From: Parcubacteria group bacterium GW2011_GWD2_42_14
GTDB taxonomy: Bacteria; Patescibacteriota; Minisyncoccia; Phycocordibacterales; UBA12088
Direction of reading: 5' to 3'
Assembly: GCA_000998045.1 (NCBI GenBank)
Contig: LCCS01000013.1
Coordinates: 1 to 41,533, forward strand
DNA length: 41,533 bases
Shown here: positions 23,241 through 31,319 of the stretch, piece by piece
Layout of the letters: every line of letters begins with the position of its first letter
Numbering within the stretch: the stretch's first letter is position 1
Program-made: the position numbers and the translations under genes
The notes under the pieces: model-generated
What the model was told of the DNA's origin: nothing
What the model saw: only the letters and a program-made list of their open reading frames with translations
Database searches by the model: none

Positions 23241-23663
23241 ATGCTGGGTTATACTTACTATTATGGAGCTGCGATTTGTAGGATTATAAAACATCCTACG
23301 TATCAAAGAATTATCGGGTGTAAGAATATGTCTTCTGCCTATATTGTTAACGATGCGGTTGTTTACTTTAAACACTCAACGAAAAGACTGACTCCGTGGC
23401 AATTCACATTTCAAAATAACCATCTACAAGACTTAAAAGAGTTAAAAACTAAATTCAATAAAGTTTATATTGCGTTAATTTGTGGCGATGATGGTATATG
23501 TTGTATAAGCTATGATGAATTTCTACTAATTACTTCAAATAGTGTGGAAGGGATCTGGATAACTGCGGATAGGTCCAGAAATGAAAAGTACAAAGTTAAA
23601 GGAAACTCTGGTAAACTTAAGAACAAAATTGGCAATAATCAATTTCCCGATAAAATTTTATAA
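23241..23663 (+). CDS. uncharacterised protein between Z1 ATPase and restriction enzyme
   Basis: This protein has up to 140 residues; a start at 23328 (MSSAYIVNDAVVYFKHS, 111 residues) is more natural and would leave an 87-nt gap. It contains KRLTPWQFTF, then VYIALICGDDGICCISYDEF, and a basic C-terminus (YKVKGNSGKLKNKIGNNQFP). There are no membrane segments and no catalytic motif that I recognise. Its position ahead of a type II restriction enzyme suggests an accessory or control function. Confidence 0.6.
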   Translation: MLGYTYYYGAAICRIIKHPTYQRIIGCKNMSSAYIVNDAVVYFKHSTKRLTPWQFTFQNNHLQDLKELKTKFNKVYIALICGDDGICCISYDEFLLITSNSVEGIWITADRSRNEKYKVKGNSGKLKNKIGNNQFPDKIL

Positions 23664-23665
23664 AT

Positions 23666-24562
23666 ATGATAATCCTTGCTTATAGTTATGACCGGAGTTC
23701 TAGCGTGGAAGTTGATGTTGAGCATGTTACGGAAGAACAATACGAAGCCGTCCGGGCGGATCTAACTAACCGACTTGCTACAGAACAAGCTTATCTGGCA
23801 ATTGCTAGAAGTTATATTTTTGCGCTTACACTGTGCCCTGAGGCAAACCCGAGTGATCTGTGGCAACACATCTTGTATCGCTTGTTTATTGAAGGCGGTA
23901 GAAATGAACAAAGCTGGAAAAGAGCTAGCGGTCAGGCTTTTGAAACAGCGATCGCTGAAATCTATAATCCCAGACTCATTGAGTATGGAGTTCGTCTTGT
24001 AGTGCTCAGTAATTCGACTGCGACTCGCGCCTTGCAAGAAATGAACTTGACTGGGCAGATTGCTCCATCAAAGATGGATATTGCAATTGAAGGATATGAC
24101 AATACTTCAGGTGCTTGGAAGATTTTTGGCGTTGTCCATGGAAAGACAAGTATTGCAGAACGCATAAAAGATGATGCTCCAGCTAGTCATGTGATTATGA
24201 AGGCAGGATTCTTTTCTGTACTTGCTACACTGGATTCAAAATCTTTCCCGCCACCTCATGGTAATGGTATTAACTGGGGTGAGTTAGGTGGAAGAACCGT
24301 GGGGCAAAGCAGAACAACAGCACAACCAAAACGTGATTATTTTGAAGTTGATGGAGATTTTCATTTTGGATATTCCTACAATCTGCGCACACCTGAATCC
24401 CCTGAAGTTACTCCTTCTGGCAGTAGGATCAAGACACTTTCATTTAGCATGAAGCAACCCGATGAATTCGTTAAAGACATGGTCAATTACTGGAAGAATG
24501 AAAAAGCACGGCTCATCAAAAGTCAGGCGGCAACAGTAGTTCTTAATGAACCTACTTCTTGA
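23666..24562 (+). CDS. type II restriction endonuclease, BsaWI/CCGG-family-like
   Basis: The 298 residues include a conserved WKRASGQAFETAIAEIYNPR helix, a candidate catalytic Asp in SKMDIAIEG (near 146), and GVVHGKTSIAERIKDD near 165, where K-x-S-x-x-x-R resembles the catalytic K and recognition Ser/Arg of the NgoMIV/BsaWI CCGG group. This family assignment is by motif memory. The facing methyltransferase at 24552 has an SPPY motif, consistent with N4-cytosine protection of a C/G-rich site. The 3' ends of the two genes overlap by 11 nt. It starts 2 nt after the preceding gene. Confidence 0.7.
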   Translation: MIILAYSYDRSSSVEVDVEHVTEEQYEAVRADLTNRLATEQAYLAIARSYIFALTLCPEANPSDLWQHILYRLFIEGGRNEQSWKRASGQAFETAIAEIYNPRLIEYGVRLVVLSNSTATRALQEMNLTGQIAPSKMDIAIEGYDNTSGAWKIFGVVHGKTSIAERIKDDAPASHVIMKAGFFSVLATLDSKSFPPPHGNGINWGELGGRTVGQSRTTAQPKRDYFEVDGDFHFGYSYNLRTPESPEVTPSGSRIKTLSFSMKQPDEFVKDMVNYWKNEKARLIKSQAATVVLNEPTS

Positions 24563-25823
24563 ACACTAAAATGTGCTCCACGTTGATACCACCTCCATCC
24601 CCACCTAAGTTAGGGATTCTTTTTTTATTTAATACGCGTGTGTAGTGATGAAGAAGTTCCACTCCGTGATCTTTCAATACCTCTACTGTAATAGCTGCGT
24701 TATCAAATTCAGTTCTTGCTAGGACACGATTCCCTATGACAATTATTATCTTGTCTCTGGTAACCCTAACCATTTCACTAAGCCCTTTTGCATAGTCACT
24801 ATAAAACGCTACAGCCTCATTGTATTTCTCAGGCTTTTGCGCGAGTACATTTTTAAGTGACTTGGAAAGTGATTTTGATTTCGGGGGGGTTTTACCAGTG
24901 GTGACGACACCTAAAAATAACGATCGGTGGTCTTTAATTTCTTCAGGTGTAAATCCTAGAAGAGACAACATATTCTTTGAAAATTGGAAATATCCGACAC
25001 CGTTTTTGTCATCTGCATATGGTGGTGAGCAAACAATGCTATGAAAAGTATTGTCTTCAAATGGCAAGTCTCTTACATCCCTAACGTTAATATCGGATCT
25101 GTGTTTAGTTGGGAGGGAGTCAACTCTTTCAATTGTTAACCTCGCTCTCTTTTCAAATACTGCAAAAGTATCTGGATCAAATTTTTCAAAATCCTTATTT
25201 TGAAGTTTTCTCAGTCTTACCTCGCCACGATATGTGAGCATAACGTCACGTATTGTAGCTGATAGAATAGCTTGAAAGAGATTGCGTATATCGCCTGAAG
25301 TTTTTTGATCTGCAAAAGCTTTTGATAGTGAAACTAATTGACTCAACTGCTTATCCTTAAACCAAAATCTAATTTTAGAATCAATTTTAGATAAATCGAT
25401 CTCTTTTAAATAAATGTGAGCACCCTGAAGTATGTTTTCTATCAGATATGCAGTTTGTTTTTTTGAAATATGTGTAGTCTTTGCTTTTGAAATTATTAAG
25501 CCAAGTGGATTAATTTCTCCACCAGTTGATACTCTGCCACTTAAGGCTGCTTCCACCAATACTCCCCCTCCACCACAAAATGGATCTAGAATGGATTCAC
25601 CTTCAGGAATATAAGTTTCAATAAGTTTCCTCGCTAGTGGTGGATTTATCGCAGCTACGTAAGTATGTAGAGCGTGAGTTGAGTGTTGCGTTTCGCAGCC
25701 CTTAAAAGAAAGATCCTCCCCATAAAGATTATTACTTTTATCGATTGCCAGGGCGCTTTTCTTCTGCCTCTTTGGCGTTAGGCTCTTCACTTTGAATATT
25801 TCTCTGTTTGTTGAAAGTCCCAT
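24552..25823 (-). CDS. DNA methyltransferase, SPPY type (probable N4-cytosine)
   Basis: This 423-residue AdoMet-dependent methyltransferase has motif I as ILDPFCGGGGVLVEAALSGR near residue 88 and motif IV as IVCSPPYADD near residue 263, an order found in the alpha/gamma groups. SPPY favours N4-cytosine as target. Residues 110-250 probably hold recognition functions. It should protect DNA from the convergent BsaWI-like nuclease. The gene starts 7 nt downstream of the serine recombinase stop, so it can be transcribed from the recombinase operon. Confidence 0.8.
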   Translation of the reverse strand: MGLSTNREIFKVKSLTPKRQKKSALAIDKSNNLYGEDLSFKGCETQHSTHALHTYVAAINPPLARKLIETYIPEGESILDPFCGGGGVLVEAALSGRVSTGGEINPLGLIISKAKTTHISKKQTAYLIENILQGAHIYLKEIDLSKIDSKIRFWFKDKQLSQLVSLSKAFADQKTSGDIRNLFQAILSATIRDVMLTYRGEVRLRKLQNKDFEKFDPDTFAVFEKRARLTIERVDSLPTKHRSDINVRDVRDLPFEDNTFHSIVCSPPYADDKNGVGYFQFSKNMLSLLGFTPEEIKDHRSLFLGVVTTGKTPPKSKSLSKSLKNVLAQKPEKYNEAVAFYSDYAKGLSEMVRVTRDKIIIVIGNRVLARTEFDNAAITVEVLKDHGVELLHHYTRVLNKKRIPNLGGDGGGINVEHILVFKK

Positions 25824-25830
25824 GCGTCTA

Positions 25831-27186
25831 CTATCTTAACAGTTCTACTCGGCTTTTCCCATTATTTATCAATACCTCCTTGTTATTTAAAAGTATTTTG
25901 CTTTTTAGGCATGAGAGAAGCTCTCTTTTTTCTACATCAAACCCTTCTTTAAGAAGATATTTGGCATAATTACGTATATCTACCTCTTTTACCTCTATCT
26001 TGCTCTGTATACCTAAAATTGAACGCTGAAACCTCATAAATCGCTCCACCTCATCTTTAATCTTCTCTTTGATACTAATCTCATTTAAATCTATTTCATC
26101 CATTAACTTTACGAATTGCTCAATCAGTTCTTCCTCACGAATATACCCACACTTACAATGTTTATCTTTTGACTTGGTACATCCGTAGTACACATAACGA
26201 TGAATATTACCACTTTTCTGTTTTTTGAACTTCTCATCTGCACAAATACCAGAACCGCATAGCCCGCACTCCATGAGCTTGGTAAATGCAAACTCCTTAT
26301 CTTGAACCCTAATAATTTGACTCTTAACTTGCTCTTGAACTTGAACAAATAATTCCTTTGTGATCAAAGGTTCGTGTATACCTTTGTACCACAGTCCACT
26401 TTTTCTTGGATACTCAAACGATCCGTAGTAGAAGTCATTTTGTAGAAGTAGATAGATGTTGCTTAAAGTCAGTCCCTTGTTACCATTTGGTGTTTTAAAA
26501 TTCATCTCAAATTTTAACCAGTGGTATATTTTCTTTCCGCTCCATTTCTCGTAAGCAACTTTCTCAAACATTTTTTTGATGATGTGACCACGTTCTGGGT
26601 CAACGTAGACATGACCTTTACGATCTACTCGCTTCTCATTGAGATATCCCATGGGGGCAGGGGCAGGCCAAAGACCCATTTCACAGCGTGTTCGTAGTCC
26701 ACGCTTCACGTTAATGCTCTTGTTATCGTTCTCGAGTTTTGCTTGAGAACAGAGAATCATTAAAAGAAACTTTTCGTTAGGTGAGTTTTGAAACGATTGA
26801 CCGTAGGTACGAATTTGTAGTAGTTTCTTCTCGTCCATCATATCTACCAGCGATCCTAAGTCGCCAGCGTTACGACTTAAGCGATCTGGCGCCCACGTCA
26901 AAATTCCTGTATATCGACCAATCTCAATATCACGGAGTAATTCACTAAAGACTGGCCGTTGGCCCGACGCTTTTGCTGAATGGGATTCTCGTCGAATATC
27001 GACAATTTCGAGTTCCTCCCGTTCTGCAATAGCGAGCATTTCTTTTACTTGGGAATCAATTGATAAGGCTTGCTTTTCATCAGACTCTGTTGATTTACGA
27101 GCATAAAGGCAGTACCGCACTTTTACAAGCGGCACTGCCTCTGGTGCACTGAATTGAGCACCATGCATCATTGTAGCTGTCTCCAT
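25831..27186 (-). CDS. large serine recombinase
   Basis: This 451-residue protein has an N-terminal resolvase domain with the catalytic serine in YCLYARKSTESDEKQALSID, the arginine-containing ILTWAPDRLSRNAGDLG, a Recombinase domain (PAPMGYLNEKRVDRKG...) near 185-290, and a zinc-ribbon C-terminal region (CGLCGSGICADEK, then CTKSKDKHCKCG). A coiled-coil segment follows. It is expected to integrate or excise the element it sits in. It is transcribed after the ParB-methylase and HTH genes. No obvious attachment-site pair was identified by eye. Confidence 0.93.
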   Translation of the reverse strand: METATMMHGAQFSAPEAVPLVKVRYCLYARKSTESDEKQALSIDSQVKEMLAIAEREELEIVDIRRESHSAKASGQRPVFSELLRDIEIGRYTGILTWAPDRLSRNAGDLGSLVDMMDEKKLLQIRTYGQSFQNSPNEKFLLMILCSQAKLENDNKSINVKRGLRTRCEMGLWPAPAPMGYLNEKRVDRKGHVYVDPERGHIIKKMFEKVAYEKWSGKKIYHWLKFEMNFKTPNGNKGLTLSNIYLLLQNDFYYGSFEYPRKSGLWYKGIHEPLITKELFVQVQEQVKSQIIRVQDKEFAFTKLMECGLCGSGICADEKFKKQKSGNIHRYVYYGCTKSKDKHCKCGYIREEELIEQFVKLMDEIDLNEISIKEKIKDEVERFMRFQRSILGIQSKIEVKEVDIRNYAKYLLKEGFDVEKRELLSCLKSKILLNNKEVLINNGKSRVELLR

Positions 27187-27219
27187 ATTTCACTATGGAT
27201 GACAGATGGGTCTGTGAAG

Positions 27220-27801
27220 TCAAGGGCTTTCGTCTGGGAACGCTTTTTTTTCTTTTTCCTCATATTCAGTTTTTTCTGCCTTCCACTCTGCGTAGGAAGC
27301 ATAAAAAATCTGTTCAAGATTCTCGTCACCGTGACACATGAACTTAACGAACTTTTCTATATGCTTTCGTGCATGTTCAATTCCTAAGATATTCTCCGAG
27401 CGTTCATACAAATCAAACATTACTTCAAATGCCGTCTCACCTGGTCCCACGGAGAACGCGGTCTCGCTTAGAATTTCTGAAGCATGTTTAGTATGCATGT
27501 ATATCCTTCTAGTTTGCTCGGATGTCGCGTAATGAGAACTATTATGGGTAAGCCAAAATATAGCAGCTTTGTAATCGTCATTTTGGAGACGTTTGATGAT
27601 GATTCCTTCAGCTACGTCAGTAGTATTGTCGCGCCCCATTACGAGTGCCGCAGTGACCAGCTTAAAGAAAGTATGATGCTGAGACATCCAACGGTAGAAG
27701 GTGCTGTGGTCAATACCAATTTTTGCACAGACATACCGAATGTTTGGAATTTTCACCAGCTCTTTTACTATATGTGTTGTGATATCAGGATTGTATTTCA
27801 T
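27220..27801 (-). CDS. phage-like HTH protein (terminase-small-subunit-like)
   Basis: This 193-residue protein has an N-terminal helix-turn-helix (IRYVCAKIGIDHSTFYRWMS) followed by AALVMGRDNTTDVAEGIIIKRLQNDDYKAAIFWLTH, a pattern seen in phage terminase small subunits and phBC6A51-like proteins. The C-terminus is acidic and basic with a likely coiled coil. Its ATG overlaps the stop of the ParB-methylase gene by 4 nt. Without a terminase large subunit nearby, a DNA-binding role in recombination or regulation is more likely than packaging. Confidence 0.65.
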   Translation of the reverse strand: MKYNPDITTHIVKELVKIPNIRYVCAKIGIDHSTFYRWMSQHHTFFKLVTAALVMGRDNTTDVAEGIIIKRLQNDDYKAAIFWLTHNSSHYATSEQTRRIYMHTKHASEILSETAFSVGPGETAFEVMFDLYERSENILGIEHARKHIEKFVKFMCHGDENLEQIFYASYAEWKAEKTEYEEKEKKAFPDESP

Positions 27802-29081
27802 GCACTGACTTTGATTGCTTTTTCACCAGTCAATTTTTCATAGCGCCTAATAATAAGATCAACAAACATAGGATCCCTCTCGACCATGTAACAGTTACGT
27901 TTTAGTTGGTGTGAACAAATAAGTTCACCGCCACTACCTCCAAAAAGAGATAAAATATTATCTCCAACCTTAGTACAACGTTTAATCGGCTTATCGTGCA
28001 GAGTCACGGGTTTTTCTGTCGGATGTTCATAGCTGTTTCCTGCAAGTCTTTGCACTGCCCAGACATCAATCATTTCCATGAATTGTTCAATCATCTGGTG
28101 ACCAGTACCAATCTCCTTATTCAACACCTCATCAAAATTGGTATGGTGTGGTGAAAGATAGGGTTTCTTGCGGGTCCCGTATACGCATGGCTCGTAGACT
28201 TTCGAAAATGCAATCTGAGGAGTCGGATTTGCTATTCCCTTAAGCCATAGGCAGATGCGACGAAATTTAATCCCAAGCTCTTTGTATAACTCAGCGACCA
28301 ATGGAACATACGATTCGTCGCAGTAGTAGAAAACGTGTGTATCTGTATGAGATACCGCAAGTGCGTTTTCCATTGTCTTCTTTAAGAATTCAGCATACTC
28401 CTTGTCACTACGCTTATCTTTGGCAGAGCCACCATAATTTTTCGTACCTCCGATACCAGACTTATAACTTAAGTTAATATTGTATACAGGATCGTTATAA
28501 ATCATGTGTATCCGAGTGTCACCAACTACCTTTTGTACCGCCTCAAATTTGGTGGAGTCACCGCAGTACAGCCTGTGCGATCCAAGCTGGTATAAGTCAC
28601 CAAGTTTCGACTTCGGCTTTTTAATTTTCTCTAACTCTTTTATAGTATCGAATTTGTCATCCTCAGAGTCTACTATGTCACTGAAAATGTCGGTTAGCTC
28701 ATCTTGACTAAAACCCGAATCAAGTAGGAGATCGGTCTCGAAAAAATCAAAAAGCAGTTCTTCGTTCCAGTCACCATGAATTTTATTACTCATAATGAGG
28801 TACTGCTTTGCTTCACTCTCAGTAAGCTTTCGGTTGGGTCGACGGCACTCAATAATTTCATCACCACGACCAAGTAGTTGCATAACTGCTAATCTCTGAT
28901 GACCTGCAAGGATGTGATTGTCAAAATCGATAGCAGGTATTTCAACTAAATTGTACTTTTCGATAGACTTCTTTAAATCAGCTATTTGTTTTTCATTCAT
29001 CTTACGTGGATTGTGTTTGAAGGGAAGCAAGTCACTTACCTTACGTTGCACTGTACTCCAAACTAATTTTGTTTTTTTCAT
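27798..29081 (-). CDS. ParB-like domain fused to DNA methyltransferase
   Basis: This protein has about 427 residues. Residues 10-100 are a ParB/Srx-like domain (LLPFKHNPRKMNEKQIADLK, NHILAGHQRLAVMQLLG). Residues 160-427 are a methyltransferase with motif IV written as NDPVYN (normally DPPY) near 190 and motif I as LSLFGGSGGELICSHQL near 390, i.e. the beta order IV before I. The Val in place of the second Pro is unusual; I recall similar DPVYN forms in CPR element proteins but did not check. The start at 29081 (MKKTKLVW) was chosen because the upstream extension crosses a hairpin and terminator. It heads the recombinase operon. Confidence 0.82.
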   Translation of the reverse strand: MKKTKLVWSTVQRKVSDLLPFKHNPRKMNEKQIADLKKSIEKYNLVEIPAIDFDNHILAGHQRLAVMQLLGRGDEIIECRRPNRKLTESEAKQYLIMSNKIHGDWNEELLFDFFETDLLLDSGFSQDELTDIFSDIVDSEDDKFDTIKELEKIKKPKSKLGDLYQLGSHRLYCGDSTKFEAVQKVVGDTRIHMIYNDPVYNINLSYKSGIGGTKNYGGSAKDKRSDKEYAEFLKKTMENALAVSHTDTHVFYYCDESYVPLVAELYKELGIKFRRICLWLKGIANPTPQIAFSKVYEPCVYGTRKKPYLSPHHTNFDEVLNKEIGTGHQMIEQFMEMIDVWAVQRLAGNSYEHPTEKPVTLHDKPIKRCTKVGDNILSLFGGSGGELICSHQLKRNCYMVERDPMFVDLIIRRYEKLTGEKAIKVSA

Positions 29082-29114
29082 TGTGTTTGTATAGTTAATA
29101 AATTTGTAATGTGC

Positions 29115-29151
29115 ACAATAAAAAAACGCCTCAACTTGGAAAGTTGGCGTT
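29115..29151 (-). terminator. terminator in the leader of the recombinase operon
   Basis: On the minus strand AACGC-CAACTT-TCC-AAGTTG-GCGTT followed by a run of seven T, 34-70 nt ahead of the ParB-methylase start. It would stop a transcript before the operon, so it may be an attenuator or the end of a small RNA. Confidence 0.65.
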
Positions 29152-29170
29152 GTATACAGGTGGATTGGTG

Positions 29171-29230
29171 GTGAAAGCACGTGTAACAATACCAACCCTT
29201 AACAGGTTGTATTGTTACCTCTGCTTTCAC
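29171..29230 (-). ncRNA. strong leader hairpin or small RNA of the recombinase operon
   Basis: GTGAAAGCA (29171-29179) / TGCTTTCAC (29222-29230) and GTAACAATAC / GTATTGTTAC inside it give about 19 bp of stem with one small internal loop. Together with the terminator at 29115-29151 it could be an independent RNA of roughly 100-150 nt. Confidence 0.45.
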
Positions 29231-29268
29231 AGCCTAGGTAAAAACTATATTACGTTTTCCTAAAGTAC

Positions 29269-29291
29269 ATACATACCTCTTTGGTATGTAT
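29269..29291. promoter_or_regulatory. operator-like palindrome ahead of the leader hairpin
   Basis: ATACATACC-TCTTT-GGTATGTAT is a perfect 9-bp inverted repeat with a 5-nt spacer, upstream of the recombinase operon leader. It is a likely repressor site or promoter-overlapping operator. Confidence 0.5.
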
Positions 29292-29468
29292 AGATACACT
29301 ACCTAGTATTTATACTTTATGCAATAAAAAGTTATCCACTGCAATTGGAGTAAGTGCTGGAATTGTAGTGAAGTAGGAAACTACTCTTCGCAAAACACAT
29401 AAAGTGCGATAGGGTGCATGGATTATTAATTATTTATTGGTATGATGTTGGTTACAACTGAATACAGT

Positions 29469-29650
29469 CGCCTAACCCTTATAAGTATTTATAAGGTATG
29501 GCGCAAAATCCCGCTAGAGAATAAAGGACTCCCAGTCCAGAGTCACTCTAGCGGGTTATGCAGGGAAACTTGTATAGGCAAGACCGAAAGGTTGCGTCGC
29601 GATGGCTGGGAGCCTTTTGTGTTCCCGCTATTTATAAAACCCGCTAGAAA
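29469..29650 (+). ncRNA. multi-hairpin region ahead of a nuclease gene, candidate structured RNA
   Basis: Four successive hairpins: CGCCTAACCCTTATAA / TTATAAGGTATGGCG (29469-29503); CCCGCTAGAG / CTCTAGCGGG (29510-29555); ACC-GAAA-GGT (29583-29592); and GGCT-GGG-AGCC then TTTT (29604-29618). CTCCCAG in the loop of the second hairpin is complementary to CTGGGAG of the last, allowing a pseudoknot. Two extra copies of CCCGCTA follow before the ATG at 29654 and could compete for the same partner. There is no convincing ORF. Confidence 0.5.
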
Positions 29651-29653
29651 AAT

Positions 29654-30247
29654 ATGTATAAAAAATTACCAGTGAGGAAACTCACGGGTTCTGAGCTATT
29701 TAGAAATTCAGGACATAAATCGTTTAGTGTGTTGGAGTTCTGGCAGTACGGATTTTCAAGTCTCAACTCCAATGTCCTCCGAGGTGCGCTCGCAGAATAT
29801 ATTGTCGAGAATGCACTCAAACAAAATAGTGAAATCGAAGTTCGTAGTCCTTGGGGAGACTACGATGTTTTGTTTAAGGATAAGAAGATAGAGGTTAAGT
29901 GCTGTTCGTATATACAAGACTGGGACCAATCAAAACTCACCACCATTAAGTGGTCTGGACTTAAAGCTACTGAACTTTATTATTCCGAGGCTGTAAAAAA
30001 ATTATCAGAACTAAAAACGTCAGACTATAAGTCTGATATTTATGTTCTCGCACTTTTTAAACACCAAGACCATGCCACGCTCGATATTCTCGATATGGAT
30101 CAATGGTGTTTTTACATCTTAAGTAAGGATAAGCTAAGAGAAGTCTCAAAGGATAAAAGAAGTATCTCACTAGCGCTCTTACAAAAGAATGGTATTGAGC
30201 CTGTTTCGTTTACTGATTTAGCAGAAGTAATAAAGTATGAATCCTAA
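29654..30247 (+). CDS. PD-(D/E)XK-like nuclease
   Basis: This 197-residue protein contains LRGALAEYIVENALKQN, then GDYDVLFKDKKIEVKCCSYI near residue 75, which fits the PD-(D/E)XK core (Asp, then E-V-K). A conserved QDWDQ and WSG follow. The fold is typical of restriction or other defence nucleases. There is no DNA-binding domain besides the core. The next gene overlaps by 11 nt, and a multi-hairpin non-coding region ends just before the ATG. Confidence 0.65.
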   Translation: MYKKLPVRKLTGSELFRNSGHKSFSVLEFWQYGFSSLNSNVLRGALAEYIVENALKQNSEIEVRSPWGDYDVLFKDKKIEVKCCSYIQDWDQSKLTTIKWSGLKATELYYSEAVKKLSELKTSDYKSDIYVLALFKHQDHATLDILDMDQWCFYILSKDKLREVSKDKRSISLALLQKNGIEPVSFTDLAEVIKYES

Positions 30248-31268
30248 AACGTTTCTTGTGGACTTCATGCCCACTATAAATAAAGAGACTGTGTCTCAGT
30301 TACGAAAGAAGGAGTATGCGGATGAATTATTGAAGACATACGATCTTGGGGAGGTAGTATTCTGTACTCTCTCTGAGTGTAAGGAACGAGGTATTGTTGA
30401 AAAGCCTGACTTAATCATTTGTTGTTACGAGGTATATGCGAGAGAAATCAAAGATGTGATACCAGAAGCGGTGTTGTATGTTGCAGAAAGTGTAAACTCT
30501 GTTTTCTATCGCAAAGCTGAAACTGAGGAAAAGATAGAAAAGAACAGAAAGATCTTTAAGGAAGCTGCTGAAACGCTACAGCATTTGCGAGAAGCGACAC
30601 CAAAGGAACGAGAGGAGATACGAAAATTCCATGCACTGTCTTATGGTGAGTTATATAAGATAATTCAAAAGGCCTTCATTAGTGATGATGAGGATTTGCG
30701 TAAAAAGGCATGGGACTTGCTATGGGGTCCTGGCGAAAAGAATTCAAACATTGTTTGGATGCGAGTGCAAATGATGGCTGAAGTTTGGGAAAACTCAAAA
30801 GGTGAGATTCTTGAAAAGTTAATGCTCATGTCCATGGAGCGACATATTGATTTTGGTCTGGCTCGCAAAATTGAGAATTATACCGACGAGAGGGGTCAAG
30901 AATATCATCAGTACGTATACATTGATCCGTTTGGAAATGATATGGAGTTCATTCGAAAATTACCATGTGCAAGTAAAAACCAAGAAAGATTCTCATACGA
31001 AGCTTTGCTTGAAAGGAATGAGGTACCAAAGAATTACCTGAGAGTACAAATGGAGGCAAATCAGTTCAAGGAACAGTGTGATGAGTATCGTGAAGCTGAA
31101 TGTGAGAAAGTGAGAAAGGTTTTGGAAGAGTATAAGAAAGACCCTAGTAAAAGTAGAAAAGAGCTTGGAGTGGCAACCCATGGCAACAATAAAGATGGCG
31201 ATTCGTTGTCTCAAGGGGAGCTAGACACTTTAAGAAATTTCCTAGAAAAATATAAGCCGAAGACTTGA
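30237..31268 (+). CDS. unknown protein paired with the PD-(D/E)XK nuclease
   Basis: This 343-residue soluble protein overlaps the nuclease gene by 11 nt. The N-terminal 90 residues look like an alpha/beta fold (TFLVDFMPTINKE, PDLIICCYEVYAREIKDVIP, AVLYVAES). A long charged helical stretch (YRKAETEEKIEKNRKIFKEA to about 145) suggests a coiled coil, and a mixed C-terminal region follows (HIDFGLARKIENYTDERGQ, EYHQYVYIDPFGNDMEF). I do not recognise the family. The tight coupling suggests a two-gene unit with the nuclease. Confidence 0.6.
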   Translation: MNPKTFLVDFMPTINKETVSQLRKKEYADELLKTYDLGEVVFCTLSECKERGIVEKPDLIICCYEVYAREIKDVIPEAVLYVAESVNSVFYRKAETEEKIEKNRKIFKEAAETLQHLREATPKEREEIRKFHALSYGELYKIIQKAFISDDEDLRKKAWDLLWGPGEKNSNIVWMRVQMMAEVWENSKGEILEKLMLMSMERHIDFGLARKIENYTDERGQEYHQYVYIDPFGNDMEFIRKLPCASKNQERFSYEALLERNEVPKNYLRVQMEANQFKEQCDEYREAECEKVRKVLEEYKKDPSKSRKELGVATHGNNKDGDSLSQGELDTLRNFLEKYKPKT

Positions 31269-31310
31269 CATTTCATTGTTATTCAATCATAAATATGTTA
31301 AGACAACATA
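31265..31310 (+). promoter_or_regulatory. promoter and operator-like repeat ahead of hamA
   Basis: TTGACA (31265-31270) overlaps the stop codon of the preceding gene; an AT-rich -10 candidate (CATAAA/ATAAAT) lies 17-18 nt downstream. Just behind it TATGTT-AAGAC-AACATA (31294-31310) is a perfect hexamer inverted repeat, a possible repressor site. Confidence 0.45.
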
Positions 31311-31319
31311 AATTAAATT

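Noticed and set aside
27220-29081. A complete prophage
   Set aside because: No capsid, portal, terminase large subunit, tail or lysis genes are present; only recombinase, HTH and methylase genes.
29510-29648. CCCGCTAGAG hairpin as a fourth copy of the stop-to-start element
   Set aside because: Only about 10 nt of the stem resemble TCCCGTTAGAGAC, the inner GGTCAC hairpin is missing and no stop/start pair flanks it.
29442-29675. Plus-strand open frame of 77 codons before the nuclease gene
   Set aside because: It runs through the multi-hairpin region and overlaps the nuclease start; no family resemblance and no ribosome site.
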